A stretch of DNA of 64,000 bases. Source: Pseudomonas benzenivorans. GTDB lineage: Bacteria; Pseudomonadota; Gammaproteobacteria; Pseudomonadales; Pseudomonadaceae. The stretch covers positions 682,001 to 746,000 of the forward strand of contig NZ_CP137892.1 in assembly GCF_033547155.1 (NCBI RefSeq), given 5' to 3'. Positions 1 through 9,312 of the stretch are shown in pieces; the stretch's first letter is position 1; each line of letters starts with the position of its first letter. The notes under the pieces were generated by a model. The model was given only the letters and a program-made list of their open reading frames with translations. It was not told the origin of the DNA and made no database searches. Both the position numbers and the translations under genes were made by a program.

Positions 1-131
1 CTAGGACGCGCAGTGTACGGCATAGGTTCCGCGGCGTCGACCCGGCGATGTCCGTTCGGACGCGGGATCCCGAGTGCGGCTATGATTAGACACCTGAGTT
101 TCAGTCATGTCTTTGGGACGAGACCTTACCT

Positions 132-2675
132 ATGCCGCGCGCGTCGCGTTATCCCTTGCGCCAGTGGATCTGGCGCGCCTTTGTACAGAGTGCGTTGATC
201 CCGCTGATCCTGGTCGAGTCGGTGCTGATTACCATCTATTTGCTGAGCAATGCGGCGATTCGCGATGCGCAGATCGGTTACTTGCAGCAGAGCGCGCTGG
301 GGGACCTGGCGGCGGCCGTGGCCCGTGAGGGGCAGGTAATCGACAGCCGGCTGCGGGCGGTCGAGGCGCAGGTGCAGATTTTTCGCGATGCGACGTTGCA
401 GGCGCTGCAGAACACCGGCTTCCAGCCCGATGAGCTGGAGCGTCAGCGCCACGCCTCGACTGCCAGTGGGGTGTACTACAGCCGCAGCGACGACGGCCGC
501 GCGGCGTCCTTCTACGCCAACAGCACACCCGCGGAACGGCAGGATCGTGCCAAGGCCCTGCGGCTGTCGCAGATCGACCCGCTGATGCGCTCGATCCGTG
601 CGGCCAATCCGCTGGTCGCGGCGGTCTATTTCAACAGCTGGGACAGCTACAACCGCATCTATCCCTTCTTTATGACCCCCGAGCAGTATCCCCATGACAT
701 GGTGATACCCGACTACAACTTCTATTACCTGGCCGACGCTCGCCACAATCCGGAGCGCAAGGTGGCCTGGACCGATGTCTATCTCGACCCGGCCGGCCAG
801 GGCTGGATGATGTCGGCGGTCGCCCCGGTGTATCAGGGCGAGTTCCTCGAAGGCGTGGTGGGGTTGGACATTACCGTCGGCCAGATGCTTACGGAGATCG
901 GCGAGCTGGACGTGCCCTGGCAGGGCTACGCGATGTTGGTCAGCCGCGATCACAACATCATGGCGCTGCCGCAGGCCGGTGAGCGGGATTTCGGTCTGCG
1001 CGAGCTGACCGAGTACTCCTATGCCGAGGCGGTGCGCCGCGAGGTGCTCAAGCCCGAGGACTTCCGCCTGGACAAGTACGCCGACCTGCAGCCGCTGCTG
1101 CAGGCCATGGCGGCGGGGCAGAACAAGGTACAGGAGGTGCAACTGGGCGGGCGCAATCGCCTGGTGGCCTGGAGCGAGATTCCGCAGACCGGCTGGCGCC
1201 TGCTGCTGGTGGTGGACGAGGAGCAGATCTTCAGCGAGACCAACCGCCTGGCCGAGCGCTACCTGCAGATCGGTTACCTGCTGATCGTCGGCCTGGCCCT
1301 GTTCTATCTGCTGTTCTTCGCCTGGATGTGGTGGCGTTCGCGGCATCTGAGCGATCAACTGGTACAGCCGATTGCCGGTATCGGCGCGATGATGCGACGG
1401 ATCGGCCAGGGGGATTTCCATCCCAGCGCGCCCGCCAGCCAGATTGCCGAGCTGAGCTCCATGGCGCAGGCGGTGCAGCATACCGGTGAGCAGCTGCAAG
1501 CCAGCGAGACCGAGCGCCGTCAGGCGCAGCGGATTCTCGAGCTGGTGCTGGAGAGCACCACCGAGAGCTTGTGGGAAGTGGATTCGCTGAACATGACCAT
1601 CAAGCTCAGCGGCCGCTTCCTCAAGCGCTTCGGTCTGAGCCAGGAATGCATGACCCTGAGCGAATTCAATCAACGCATGCATCCGGACGACCTGGAGCGC
1701 ATTCGTCACCTGCGCGGGCAGTTCGCCAGCAGTGGCGAAGACCAGTTCGAGGCCGAGTACCGTTACGCCGACGCCCGCGGTGAATATGCCTGGTTACTCA
1801 GCCGCGGCAAGGTGCTGGAGCGCGATGCGCAGGGGCAGGTACTGCGCATCGCCGGCACCCATGTCGACATCACCCGGCTCAAGCAGGCCCAGGAGGAGCT
1901 GCGCCGCGCCAGCCTGGAGGCCCAGGCGGCCAGCCAGGCGAAGAGCCGCTTCCTGTCGAGCATGAGCCATGAGCTGCGTACGCCCTTGAACGCGATCTAT
2001 GGCTTCGGCCAGTTGATCGAGATGGAGGCGCAGGAGAAGGCCGGTACGCAGCAGGAGGCGAATTACGCACGGGAAATCGTCAACGCCAGTCGCCACCTGA
2101 CGTCCCTGGTCGACGACATCCTCGACCTGTCGAGCATCGAGAGTCGTCGCCAGCAGCTGAACATGCAGCCGGTGGAGATCGGTCCGTTGCTGACCGGTTG
2201 CGCCGAGCTGGTGCAGCCGGAGGTGCAGCAGCGGCACCTGCGACTGGAGGTGCAGGCCGATGTAGACGCGGCGCTGTATGTGCAGGCTGACTTGCGCCGT
2301 GTGCGTCAGGTGGTGCTCAACCTGCTGTCCAATGCGATCAAGTACAACAGCCCCCAGGGCGTCATTCGCATGGGTTACGAGCTGCGCTCGGATGGTGTGC
2401 GACTGTGGGTCGAGGACAGCGGTCCTGGCCTGACGCCCGAGCAGCAGGCGCAGTTGTTCCAGCCGTTCCAGCGGCTCGGGCGGGAGAACTCGAGTACGCC
2501 AGGTACCGGTATCGGCTTGGTCCTGAGCCGCGAACTGGCCAGCCTGATGGGGGGAGAGATGGGCTTCGAGAGTCACGTGGGGGTCGGCAGTCGTTTCTGG
2601 ATCGACCTACCCAGCGCCGCGGCGCCGGCCTCGGACGCCACGCCTGAGGCTGATGCCCCGCGGGTGGCTCCTTAA
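132..2675 (+). CDS. Membrane sensor histidine kinase (Cache-HAMP-PAS-HisKA-HATPase)
   Basis: 847 aa. A membrane segment at about residues 20-42 is followed by a periplasmic part of about 340 residues. Its end (VAWTDVYLDP... then GVVGLDITV) resembles a double-Cache ligand-binding fold. A second membrane segment lies at about 380-402, then HAMP, a PAS_3-like domain (about 475-590), the phosphoacceptor box SHELRTPLNAI with His613, and an ATPase domain with NLLSNAIKYN, EDSGPG and GTGIGL boxes. There is no receiver domain, and no response regulator lies beside it in the window, so it looks like an orphan kinase; a partner could lie left of base 1. The ATG at 132 has no strong ribosome site. A TATGAT hexamer at 81-86 may be its -10, but no good -35 is seen. 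The ligand cannot be read from the sequence. Confidence 0.85.
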   Translation: MPRASRYPLRQWIWRAFVQSALIPLILVESVLITIYLLSNAAIRDAQIGYLQQSALGDLAAAVAREGQVIDSRLRAVEAQVQIFRDATLQALQNTGFQPDELERQRHASTASGVYYSRSDDGRAASFYANSTPAERQDRAKALRLSQIDPLMRSIRAANPLVAAVYFNSWDSYNRIYPFFMTPEQYPHDMVIPDYNFYYLADARHNPERKVAWTDVYLDPAGQGWMMSAVAPVYQGEFLEGVVGLDITVGQMLTEIGELDVPWQGYAMLVSRDHNIMALPQAGERDFGLRELTEYSYAEAVRREVLKPEDFRLDKYADLQPLLQAMAAGQNKVQEVQLGGRNRLVAWSEIPQTGWRLLLVVDEEQIFSETNRLAERYLQIGYLLIVGLALFYLLFFAWMWWRSRHLSDQLVQPIAGIGAMMRRIGQGDFHPSAPASQIAELSSMAQAVQHTGEQLQASETERRQAQRILELVLESTTESLWEVDSLNMTIKLSGRFLKRFGLSQECMTLSEFNQRMHPDDLERIRHLRGQFASSGEDQFEAEYRYADARGEYAWLLSRGKVLERDAQGQVLRIAGTHVDITRLKQAQEELRRASLEAQAASQAKSRFLSSMSHELRTPLNAIYGFGQLIEMEAQEKAGTQQEANYAREIVNASRHLTSLVDDILDLSSIESRRQQLNMQPVEIGPLLTGCAELVQPEVQQRHLRLEVQADVDAALYVQADLRRVRQVVLNLLSNAIKYNSPQGVIRMGYELRSDGVRLWVEDSGPGLTPEQQAQLFQPFQRLGRENSSTPGTGIGLVLSRELASLMGGEMGFESHVGVGSRFWIDLPSAAAPASDATPEADAPRVAP

Positions 2676-2756
2676 GCGTACATTCGGGTCGATAGTCGCC
2701 TATCGGGCGTTGCTCGCGTCGCGGGTCATGCGCCGCCGGTGTACCCGATCAGTCCC

Positions 2757-2783
2757 GCGGCCGGGACCGGTGGCCCCGGCCGC
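2757..2783 (-). terminator. GC-rich hairpin downstream of the small periplasmic gene
   Basis: A 9-bp perfect stem (2757-2765 with 2775-2783) and a 9-nt loop sit just after the stop of the minus-strand gene ending at 2790. It could end transcription from either side. There is no T-run, so a Rho-independent role is uncertain. Confidence 0.35.
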
Positions 2784-2789
2784 TAGGGC

Positions 2790-3035
2790 TTAGTGCTTGG
2801 CCTCGAGCAGTTTCAGGGCTTCGCCGAGCACCTCTACGGACTGGCCGTGATTGCCGCTATTGTGCAGCTCCTCGCCTTCGGCGCGGAGTTTCTGCACTTG
2901 CGCCAGCACGGCCGGGTCGCTGGGCGGGTTGCTTTGCAGCAGGGCATCGATCTTCGCCATATCCGCAGGACAGTGGGCGGCCCAGAGCGGGGCGCTGAGC
3001 AGGGCGGCGGCGAGGAAAGCGACTAGGCGGCGCAT
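2790..3035 (-). CDS. Small secreted/periplasmic hypothetical protein
   Basis: 81 aa. The N-terminus is a clear Sec signal peptide (MRR, a hydrophobic run, then a likely cut after PLWAA). The mature part is about 61 residues, helical and charged, with one Cys right after the cut (HCPADM) and a C-terminal half resembling a single TPR-like helix pair (HNSGNHGQSVEVLGEALKLL). The gene has GGAG-type sequence upstream of its ATG and stands alone between the sensor kinase and the lactate operon. I do not recognise a named family. A single mature Cys near the N-terminus without a lipobox argues against a lipoprotein. Confidence 0.65.
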   Translation of the reverse strand: MRRLVAFLAAALLSAPLWAAHCPADMAKIDALLQSNPPSDPAVLAQVQKLRAEGEELHNSGNHGQSVEVLGEALKLLEAKH

Positions 3036-3165
3036 GGTGTGGCTCCTTCAGGGAGTGGGACTTTCAGTATAGAAAGTGCCGCACGGGGCCCAGGGCCGCT
3101 GGTCTGCTTTCCCTGGCCGGCCCCGTATCGCGCGGCCAGGCTAGGCGTCGCGTTGGCTGTACCTG

Positions 3166-5979
3166 CTAGTAGCGGGCACTGGGTCGGGTGACCCGGTCGA
3201 CCAGGTAGACCAGGCCGTGGTAGTCGATGCCGCCGTGCTGGGACAGGCCGACCTCGCAGGTGCGGCTGGTGGAAATGCCTTCCGCGCAGTGCTGCACCGC
3301 CTCCTTCAGGCTGCGTAGCGCGTGGGCGTTGAGCTCCGGCGTGGTGAAGCCCTTGTCGCCGGCGAAGCCGCAGCAGTGAATGCCTTCGGGCACCACGACT
3401 TCCGTGGTGCAGCGCCGGACGATGTCGATCAACCCCTGGGCCTCGCCCAGATGCTGGGTGCTGCAGGTCACATGCACCGCCACCGGCTCGGCCTGGGGGT
3501 GGAACTCCAGGCGCTCGAGCAGGCGTTCGCGGATGAACTTCACCGGGTCGAACAGCTGCAGGCGCGGGTCGAGGCCGTCCTGCAGCAGGCGCAGGGTGCA
3601 GGGGCTGGTGTCGCAGTAGATCGGGTCGAGGCCGCCGCGGCTGGCGGCGAGCAGTGCTGCGACCAGCTCCTCGCGCTTGGCGTCGCCCTGGGCCGGGTAG
3701 CCCTTGGAGGCGAAGGGCTGGCCGCAGCAGAGGCTGTCCTGGTTCGCCGGGAAGACCACCTGGAAACCGCCTTTCTCCAGCAATGCGCGGGTCTTGTCGA
3801 CGAGCGTCGCCTGCTCGCCATCACTGCAAGCCGGGCCCATGGCCCGGGACACGCAGGCGGCCAGGTAGACCACCCGCGGCCGGTCGTCCTCGACCGTCGG
3901 GGCGATGCGTATGGGTTGGACGGCCTGCGGCATGGCCGGGGTCCACTGCGGCAGGCGCTGGCCGGAGGCCTGGCGCAGGCGCGCGGAGACCTTCGTCAAC
4001 AGCGGGGCGCCGAGCAGCCGGCGCGCCGCGTCGGCGGCCAGCAGGCTCAGGCGGGTGCCCTTGAGCGCCATGGCGAAGTGCCCGGCCAGCCAGTCGGCCG
4101 TGGCCTGGTGCGTCGCCGTGCGGGCGCGCAGCTTGCGCACCAGGTCGCCGGTGTTGATCCCCACCGGACAGCGCTGGGCGCACAGGCCGGTGGCGGCGCA
4201 GGTGTCGACGCCCTGGTACCGATACTCGCGCTCCAGGGCCGCGGTGTCTTCGCCGCGCCGCCGCCGCGCCTGGATGTCGCGCCAGATGACGATGCGCTGA
4301 CGCGGGCTCAGGGTCAGCTCCTTGGACGGGCAGACCGGTTCGCAGAAACCGCATTCGATGCACTTGTCGACTATTACGTCGGCGGCCGGCAGGGGCTTGA
4401 GGTGCTTGAGATGAATTTCGGGGTCCTCGCTCAGCACCACGTCCGGGTTGAGGATGCCCAGGGGGTCGAGCAGGCGCTTGATCCGCCACATCAGTTGATA
4501 GGCGTCCGCGCCCCACTCGAGTTCCACAAAGGGCGCCATATTGCGCCCGGTGCCGTGTTCGGCCTTGAGCGAGCCGCCGAACTCCACCGCCACCAGCTGC
4601 GCGACGTCCTGCATGAAGGCCTCGTAGCGCGCGACCTGCAGCGGATCGTCGAAGCCCTGGGTGAAGACGAAGTGCAGGTTGCCCTCCAGGGCATGGCCGA
4701 AGATGATCGCCTCAAAGTAGCCATGCTTGTCGAACAGCGCCAGCAGGCCCTTGACGCCCTCGGCCAGCTGCTCGACCGGGAAGGTGACGTCCTCGATGAT
4801 CACCGTGGTGCCGGTCTGGCGTACCGCGCCGACGGCCGGGAAGGTGTCCTTGCGGATCTTCCACAGCAGGTCGTAGACCGCCGGGTCCTCGCTGAAGTCG
4901 ACCCGCTTCTCCAGGGGGAAGGGCGCGAGGGCGGCCATGATCTGCGCCAGTTGCTCGTGCAGCAGGCTCTGGCTGGCGGCGCGGGACTCGATCAGCAGGG
5001 CGCAGGCGCCGTTCGACAGGGCCTTGACCCACTCGGGCATGCCCGGCTTGTCCTGCACCGAGCGCAGGCTGCGCCGGTCCAGCAGTTCCACCGCCGAGAC
5101 CGGCTGGTGCTTGAGTAGCGTCACCGCGCGGCAGCAGCTCTCCACCTCGGGGAACACCAGCAGGGCGCTGGCCTTGTGCGGGTGGTCGGGCACCGTGCGG
5201 TAGGTCACCGCGCTGATAAAGCCCAGGGTGCCTTCGGAACCGACCAGCAGGTGGCTGAGGATATCCAACGGCTGATCGAAGTCGATCAGGGCGTTGAGCG
5301 ACAGGCCGGTGGTGTTCTTCAGCCGGTATTTGTGGCGGATGCGCGCGGCCAGCGGCTGGTTGGCGCGGGTCTCGCGGCCGAGCCGGGCGAGCTGTTCGAG
5401 CAGCTCGCCGTGGCGGGCCTGGAAGGCTTCGATGCTGGCCGCGTCCTCGGTGTCCAGCACGCTGCCGTCGGCCAGCACCAGGCGCATGCCGGCCAGGGTG
5501 TGGTAGCTGTTCTGCGCGGTGCCGCAGCACATGCCGCTGGCATTGTTGGCGACTATGCCGCCGATCTTGCAGGCGTTGATCGAGGCCGGGTCGGGGCCGA
5601 TCTTGCGCCGGAAGGGCGCCAGCGCGGCGTTCGCCTGGGCGCCTATGACGCCTGGCTGCAGGCGGATCTGCGCGCCCTGGTCGCGGATCTCGCGGTCGTT
5701 CCAGTGGTCGCCCAGCACGATCAGCAGCGAGTCGCTGATGGCCTGGCCGGACAGGCTGGTGCCGGCGGCGCGGAAGGTCACCGGCACGCGATGGGCGCTG
5801 GCCAGTTCGAGCAGGCGCACCACTTCCGCCTCGCTCTCGACCCGTACCACCAGCTTGGGGATCAGCCGGTAGAAGCTGGCGTCGGTGCCGAAAGCCAGGG
5901 TCGACAGCGGGTCATCGAAGCGCCGCTGGCGCGGAATCAGGCGATTGACCTCGGCGAGGAAGGGGGCAGGCAGGCTCAT
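3166..5979 (-). CDS. dld: FAD/Fe-S D-lactate (D-2-hydroxyacid) dehydrogenase
   Basis: 937 aa membrane-associated flavoprotein expected to oxidise D-lactate to pyruvate and pass electrons to the respiratory chain. Domains in order: FAD-binding type 4 (about 40-250, with FRAAGTSLSGQA), FAD-oxidase C-terminal domain (to about 530, with AEHGTGRN), a two-cluster ferredoxin-like domain (CIECGFCEPVCPS and CAATGLCAQRCP, about 540-620), and a cysteine-rich CCG-type region (CCGQPFASKG; HCCGFAGDKG). This layout matches the large YdiJ/Dld-II type, not the short quinone-linked E. coli Dld. It is the last gene of lldP-lldD-dld, 63 bp after lldD, so D-lactate is the likely substrate; another 2-hydroxyacid is possible. 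GGAG precedes the ATG. Confidence 0.88.
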   Translation of the reverse strand: MSLPAPFLAEVNRLIPRQRRFDDPLSTLAFGTDASFYRLIPKLVVRVESEAEVVRLLELASAHRVPVTFRAAGTSLSGQAISDSLLIVLGDHWNDREIRDQGAQIRLQPGVIGAQANAALAPFRRKIGPDPASINACKIGGIVANNASGMCCGTAQNSYHTLAGMRLVLADGSVLDTEDAASIEAFQARHGELLEQLARLGRETRANQPLAARIRHKYRLKNTTGLSLNALIDFDQPLDILSHLLVGSEGTLGFISAVTYRTVPDHPHKASALLVFPEVESCCRAVTLLKHQPVSAVELLDRRSLRSVQDKPGMPEWVKALSNGACALLIESRAASQSLLHEQLAQIMAALAPFPLEKRVDFSEDPAVYDLLWKIRKDTFPAVGAVRQTGTTVIIEDVTFPVEQLAEGVKGLLALFDKHGYFEAIIFGHALEGNLHFVFTQGFDDPLQVARYEAFMQDVAQLVAVEFGGSLKAEHGTGRNMAPFVELEWGADAYQLMWRIKRLLDPLGILNPDVVLSEDPEIHLKHLKPLPAADVIVDKCIECGFCEPVCPSKELTLSPRQRIVIWRDIQARRRRGEDTAALEREYRYQGVDTCAATGLCAQRCPVGINTGDLVRKLRARTATHQATADWLAGHFAMALKGTRLSLLAADAARRLLGAPLLTKVSARLRQASGQRLPQWTPAMPQAVQPIRIAPTVEDDRPRVVYLAACVSRAMGPACSDGEQATLVDKTRALLEKGGFQVVFPANQDSLCCGQPFASKGYPAQGDAKREELVAALLAASRGGLDPIYCDTSPCTLRLLQDGLDPRLQLFDPVKFIRERLLERLEFHPQAEPVAVHVTCSTQHLGEAQGLIDIVRRCTTEVVVPEGIHCCGFAGDKGFTTPELNAHALRSLKEAVQHCAEGISTSRTCEVGLSQHGGIDYHGLVYLVDRVTRPSARY

Positions 5980-6042
5980 GCAGGCTCCGGGAGTCAGGGG
6001 GCGGGCCGCGCGGGCGGCCTCGTCGGCATAGGGAGGCGCGGC

Positions 6043-7188
6043 TTAGCGCGCCAGTTCGCGTACCAGGGCGTCGGCGTTGATCTCGCCGACCGATTTGGCG
6101 CCGGTCAGCACCATGGCCACGCGCATTTCCTTGTCGATCAGCTCCAGCAGGTTGCTGACCCCGGCACCGCCGGCGGCGGCCAGGGCATAGACGAAGGCGC
6201 GGCCGAGCAGCACGGTGTCGGCGCCGAGGGCGAGCATGCGCACCACGTCCAGGCCGGTGCGTACGCCCGAGTCGGCGAGGATCGCCAGCTCGCCCTTGAC
6301 GGCGTCGGCGATGGCCGGCAGCGCCCGGGCGCTGGACAGCACGCCGTCGAGCTGACGGCCGCCGTGGTTCGATACGACGATGCCGTCGGCACCGAACTTG
6401 ACCGCATCCTTCGCGTCCTCCGGATCGAGGATGCCCTTGATCACCATGGGGCCGTCCCAGAAGTCGCGGATCCATTCCAGGTCCTGCCAGGAGATCGAGG
6501 GGTCGAAGTTGGCGCCCAGCCAGCCGATGTAGTCGGCCAACCCCGTCGGATTACCGCGGTAGGCGGAGATATTGCCCAGGTCGTGGGGGCGGCCGTGCAG
6601 GCCCACGTCCCAGGCCCAACTCGGGTGGGTCATGGCCTGCAGCATGCGGCGCAGCGGTGCGTTGGGGCCGCTCATGCCGGAGTGGGCGTCGCGGTAGCGC
6701 GCGCCGGGTACCGGCATGTCCACGGTGAACACCAGGGTGCTGACCCCGGCGGCCTTGGCGCGCTCCAGGGCGTTGCGCATGAAACCGCGGTCCTTCAGGA
6801 CGTAGAGCTGGAACCACATGGGCCGGTCGATGGCCGGCGCCACCTCCTCGATCGGGCACACCGAGACGGTGGACAGGGTGAAGGGCACGCCCTTGGCCGC
6901 CGCCGCCTTGGCCGCCTGCACTTCGCCGCGGCGCGCGTACATGCCGGTCAGGCCGACCGGGCCCAGCGCCACCGGCAGCGCCAGGGTCTCGCCGAACAGG
7001 CGGGTCTCCAGGCTCAGCTCGGCCATGTTGCGCAGCACGCGCTGGCGTAGGGCGATGTCGGCCAGGTCGGCGACGTTGCGCCGCAGCGTGTGCTCGGCGT
7101 AGGCGCCGCCGTCGAGGTAGTGGAACAGGAACGGCGGCAGCTTGCGCTGGGCCGCGGCGCGGTAGTCGGTCGAGGCGGAAATGATCAT
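6043..7188 (-). CDS. lldD: L-lactate dehydrogenase (FMN, quinone-linked)
   Basis: 381 aa, full length for LldD. It oxidises L-lactate to pyruvate at the cytoplasmic membrane. The alpha-hydroxyacid oxidase fold is clear: [15 protein letters not shown] near the N-terminus, the FMN-binding barrel, and the active-site motif SNHGGRQLD with catalytic His275. The later phosphate-binding segment ([19 protein letters not shown]) is intact. It lies between the permease lldP (119 bp upstream, with a hairpin in the gap) and the D-lactate enzyme, so the operon handles both lactate isomers. Expression is expected to be controlled by LldR. Confidence 0.96.
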   Translation of the reverse strand: MIISASTDYRAAAQRKLPPFLFHYLDGGAYAEHTLRRNVADLADIALRQRVLRNMAELSLETRLFGETLALPVALGPVGLTGMYARRGEVQAAKAAAAKGVPFTLSTVSVCPIEEVAPAIDRPMWFQLYVLKDRGFMRNALERAKAAGVSTLVFTVDMPVPGARYRDAHSGMSGPNAPLRRMLQAMTHPSWAWDVGLHGRPHDLGNISAYRGNPTGLADYIGWLGANFDPSISWQDLEWIRDFWDGPMVIKGILDPEDAKDAVKFGADGIVVSNHGGRQLDGVLSSARALPAIADAVKGELAILADSGVRTGLDVVRMLALGADTVLLGRAFVYALAAAGGAGVSNLLELIDKEMRVAMVLTGAKSVGEINADALVRELAR

Positions 7189-7225
7189 CGGCTTCTCTCG
7201 AGTGCCAGAATTAAGGGTTCGGGGT

Positions 7226-7256
7226 CGACAGGCCGGCAGCGGTGGCCGGCCTGTCG
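7226..7256 (-). other. Strong hairpin in the lldP-lldD gap
   Basis: A 12-bp perfect inverted repeat (7226-7237 with 7245-7256) with a 7-nt loop lies between the lldP stop and lldD. Without a T-run it is more likely an mRNA-stabilising or processing structure than a terminator. It could set the ratio of permease to dehydrogenase. Confidence 0.5.
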
Positions 7257-7307
7257 AGACAGGGGGTGAAGAGGCGCGCCGCGACCGAGCCGAAGCGCGC
7301 GGGGCTA

Positions 7308-9005
7308 TCAGCGGCCGACGCTCAGCGGGTCGCTGACGCCCAGCAGGTAGATCGCGACGAGGGCGATCAGCCCGGTGAACAGCACGTAGTACAGGGTAGG
7401 CCAGACGGTCTTGCGCAGGGTGGTGCCCTCGCGACCGAGCAGGCCGACCGTGGCCGAGGCGGCCACCACGTTGTGGATGGCGACCATGTTGCCGGCGGCC
7501 GCGCCGATGGCCTGCACCGCGACGATCAGTGCGCCGGAGATCCCCAGGCTATGGGCCACGCCGTACTGGAACTGGCTGAGCATCATGTTGCTGACCGTGT
7601 TGGAGCCGGCGATGAAGGCGCCCAGGGCGCCGACGCTGGGGGCGAGCAGCGGATACACGCCGCCGACGCTGTCGGCCACATAGCGGGCCATGGCGATGGG
7701 CATGCTCGGCAGGTCCGCGGCGTTGACTCCGGAGTTGATCAGGATGCGCACCATGGGCACGGTGAACAGCAGGACGAAGCCGGCACCCAGCAGCACCTTG
7801 CTCGACTCGCCGACGGCGGCGGTCAGTTCGCGCAGCTTCATGCCGTGCAGGAAGAAGGTCGCCAGCACCACAGTCACCAGGATGCCGCCGGGCAGGTACA
7901 GCGGCATGAAGTCCGCCTTGATGCCGCTTTCGCCGAGGATGTCGGGGAATACCAGCAGCACCGACTTCAGGGCGCCGCTGACCTCCGGGAACACCCGGCT
8001 GATCACCAGCAGGGCGCCGACCAGCACGTAGGGCAGCCAGGCACGCAGGCTGCTCATCGGCTTGGCGGTCAGCTCGTCCAGCTTCATCTCCACGCTGCCG
8101 AGCCACTCGCTGGGCCAGTCCTGGGCCGGGGCGAAGTCCCAGGTGTTCTTCGGCACCAGGAAACCGGCGCGGGCGGCGCTGGTGACGATGGCCAGGCCGA
8201 TCAGGCCGCCGGCCAGGGACGGGAACTCGGGGCCGAGGAATACGCCGGTGGCCATGTACGGCAGGGTGAAGGCCAGGCCGGCGAACAGCGCGAAGGGCAG
8301 CACCTCGAAGCCGGCCTTCCAGCTTTTCTCCTTGCCGAAGAAGCGCGTCAGCATCAGCACCATGATCAGCGGCATCAGGCTGCCGACCAGGGCGTGGATG
8401 ATCGCCACGTTGCTGGTGATCAGCTGCAGGAAGATTTCCCAGCTGGAGCCCTGGGCGCTCAGTTGCGCCCCCAGGGCGGCGCTGTCCAGGCCGCTGTTGA
8501 TGCCGATGATGATCGGCGTGCCGACCGCGCCGAAGGACACCGGCGTGCTCTGCACCAGCATGCCCAGCATCACCGCGGCCAGCGCCGGGAAGCCGATGGC
8601 CACCAGCAGCGGTGCGGCGATCGCCGCCGGTGTACCGAAGCCCGAGGCGCCCTCGATGAAGCAGCCGAACAGCCAGGCGATGATGATCGCCTGGATGCGC
8701 CGGTCCGGGCTGACGGTGGCGAAGCCGGCGCGGATCGCGGTGATGCCGCCGGAGTGCTTGAGGGTATTGAGCAGCAATATGGCGCCGAAGATGATCCACA
8801 GCACGCCGGCGGTGATCACCAGGCCCTGGAGCGAGGAGGCCAGCACGCGGTTGAGGCTCATGTCCCAGGCGAACAGAGCGATGCCGGCGGTGAGCAGGTA
8901 GACCAGCGGCATGGCGCGTTTGGCCGGCCAGCGCAGGCCGATCAGCAGGATGGCGGCGAGTAATATGGGGGAGAAGGCGAGTAGGGCGAGTAGTCCGGAT
9001 GACAT
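7308..9005 (-). CDS. lldP: L-lactate permease
   Basis: 565 aa, LctP family, a polytopic inner-membrane lactate:proton symporter with about 12-14 hydrophobic segments. Family-typical stretches include [19 protein letters not shown] sequence (here [16 protein letters not shown]) and [14 protein letters not shown]. The open frame extends to a TTG at 9023, but the ATG at 9005 is preceded by GGAGGA at 9012-9017 with good spacing, so I use it. It is the first gene of lldP-lldD-dld, transcribed away from lldR, with a perfect LldR-type operator 120 bp upstream. Confidence 0.95.
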   Translation of the reverse strand: MSSGLLALLAFSPILLAAILLIGLRWPAKRAMPLVYLLTAGIALFAWDMSLNRVLASSLQGLVITAGVLWIIFGAILLLNTLKHSGGITAIRAGFATVSPDRRIQAIIIAWLFGCFIEGASGFGTPAAIAAPLLVAIGFPALAAVMLGMLVQSTPVSFGAVGTPIIIGINSGLDSAALGAQLSAQGSSWEIFLQLITSNVAIIHALVGSLMPLIMVLMLTRFFGKEKSWKAGFEVLPFALFAGLAFTLPYMATGVFLGPEFPSLAGGLIGLAIVTSAARAGFLVPKNTWDFAPAQDWPSEWLGSVEMKLDELTAKPMSSLRAWLPYVLVGALLVISRVFPEVSGALKSVLLVFPDILGESGIKADFMPLYLPGGILVTVVLATFFLHGMKLRELTAAVGESSKVLLGAGFVLLFTVPMVRILINSGVNAADLPSMPIAMARYVADSVGGVYPLLAPSVGALGAFIAGSNTVSNMMLSQFQYGVAHSLGISGALIVAVQAIGAAAGNMVAIHNVVAASATVGLLGREGTTLRKTVWPTLYYVLFTGLIALVAIYLLGVSDPLSVGR

Positions 9006-9124
9006 GGCGAGTCCTCCGCTCAAGGGCGCACGGGGCGCGGTGAGTTCGAGAGGGACTGCGTTGCTGCGAGCGTAGCGGGCATGGGAGACCTCGTAAGCAT
9101 CTTGGAATTGTTATGGTCATTCGA

Positions 9125-9143
9125 TAATTGGTAAGACCAATTA
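9125..9143. promoter_or_regulatory. LldR operator O1 between lldP and lldR
   Basis: A perfect palindrome with two 8-bp arms and a 3-bp spacer: TAATTGGT-AAG-ACCAATTA. It matches the TGGTnnnACCA core bound by FadR-subfamily GntR regulators such as LldR and PdhR. It sits in the divergent lldP/lldR region. The promoter hexamers around it cannot be assigned with confidence. Expected effect: repression of both genes without lactate. Confidence 0.85.
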
Positions 9144-9287
9144 ACAAAATGGCCCGCTCAGAGTAAGAGCCCATGCGCCGGCCTGTCAATTGGCGGGCTT
9201 ACGACTTTGGTCGCGGGGGCTCGGCTTGTAAGGGGGCGGTGGGCGCTATAGGCTGGCCAGGCAAGTGTCTGAGCAGGCACGTAAAGC

Positions 9288-9298
9288 TGGTAAAACCA
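9288..9298. promoter_or_regulatory. Second LldR-type operator O2 in the lldR leader
   Basis: TGGTAAAACCA is a perfect copy of the core palindrome (TGGTnnnACCA), extended on one side to ACCAAT. It lies 15 bp before the lldR ATG at 9313 and downstream of a possible -10 (TATAGG, 9247-9252). Its centre is about 159 bp from that of O1, close to 15 helical turns. It suggests autorepression or looping. Confidence 0.65.
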
Positions 9299-9312
9299 AT
9301 GGGGAGCGGGTT

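Noticed and set aside
107..328. 73-codon plus-strand frame starting at 107
   Set aside because: Out of frame with and inside the sensor kinase gene; no support.
9265..9312. GTG 9265 as lldR start
   Set aside because: Weak ribosome site, N-terminal extension not typical of the family, and it would include operator O2. ATG 9313 has GGGGAG at proper distance.
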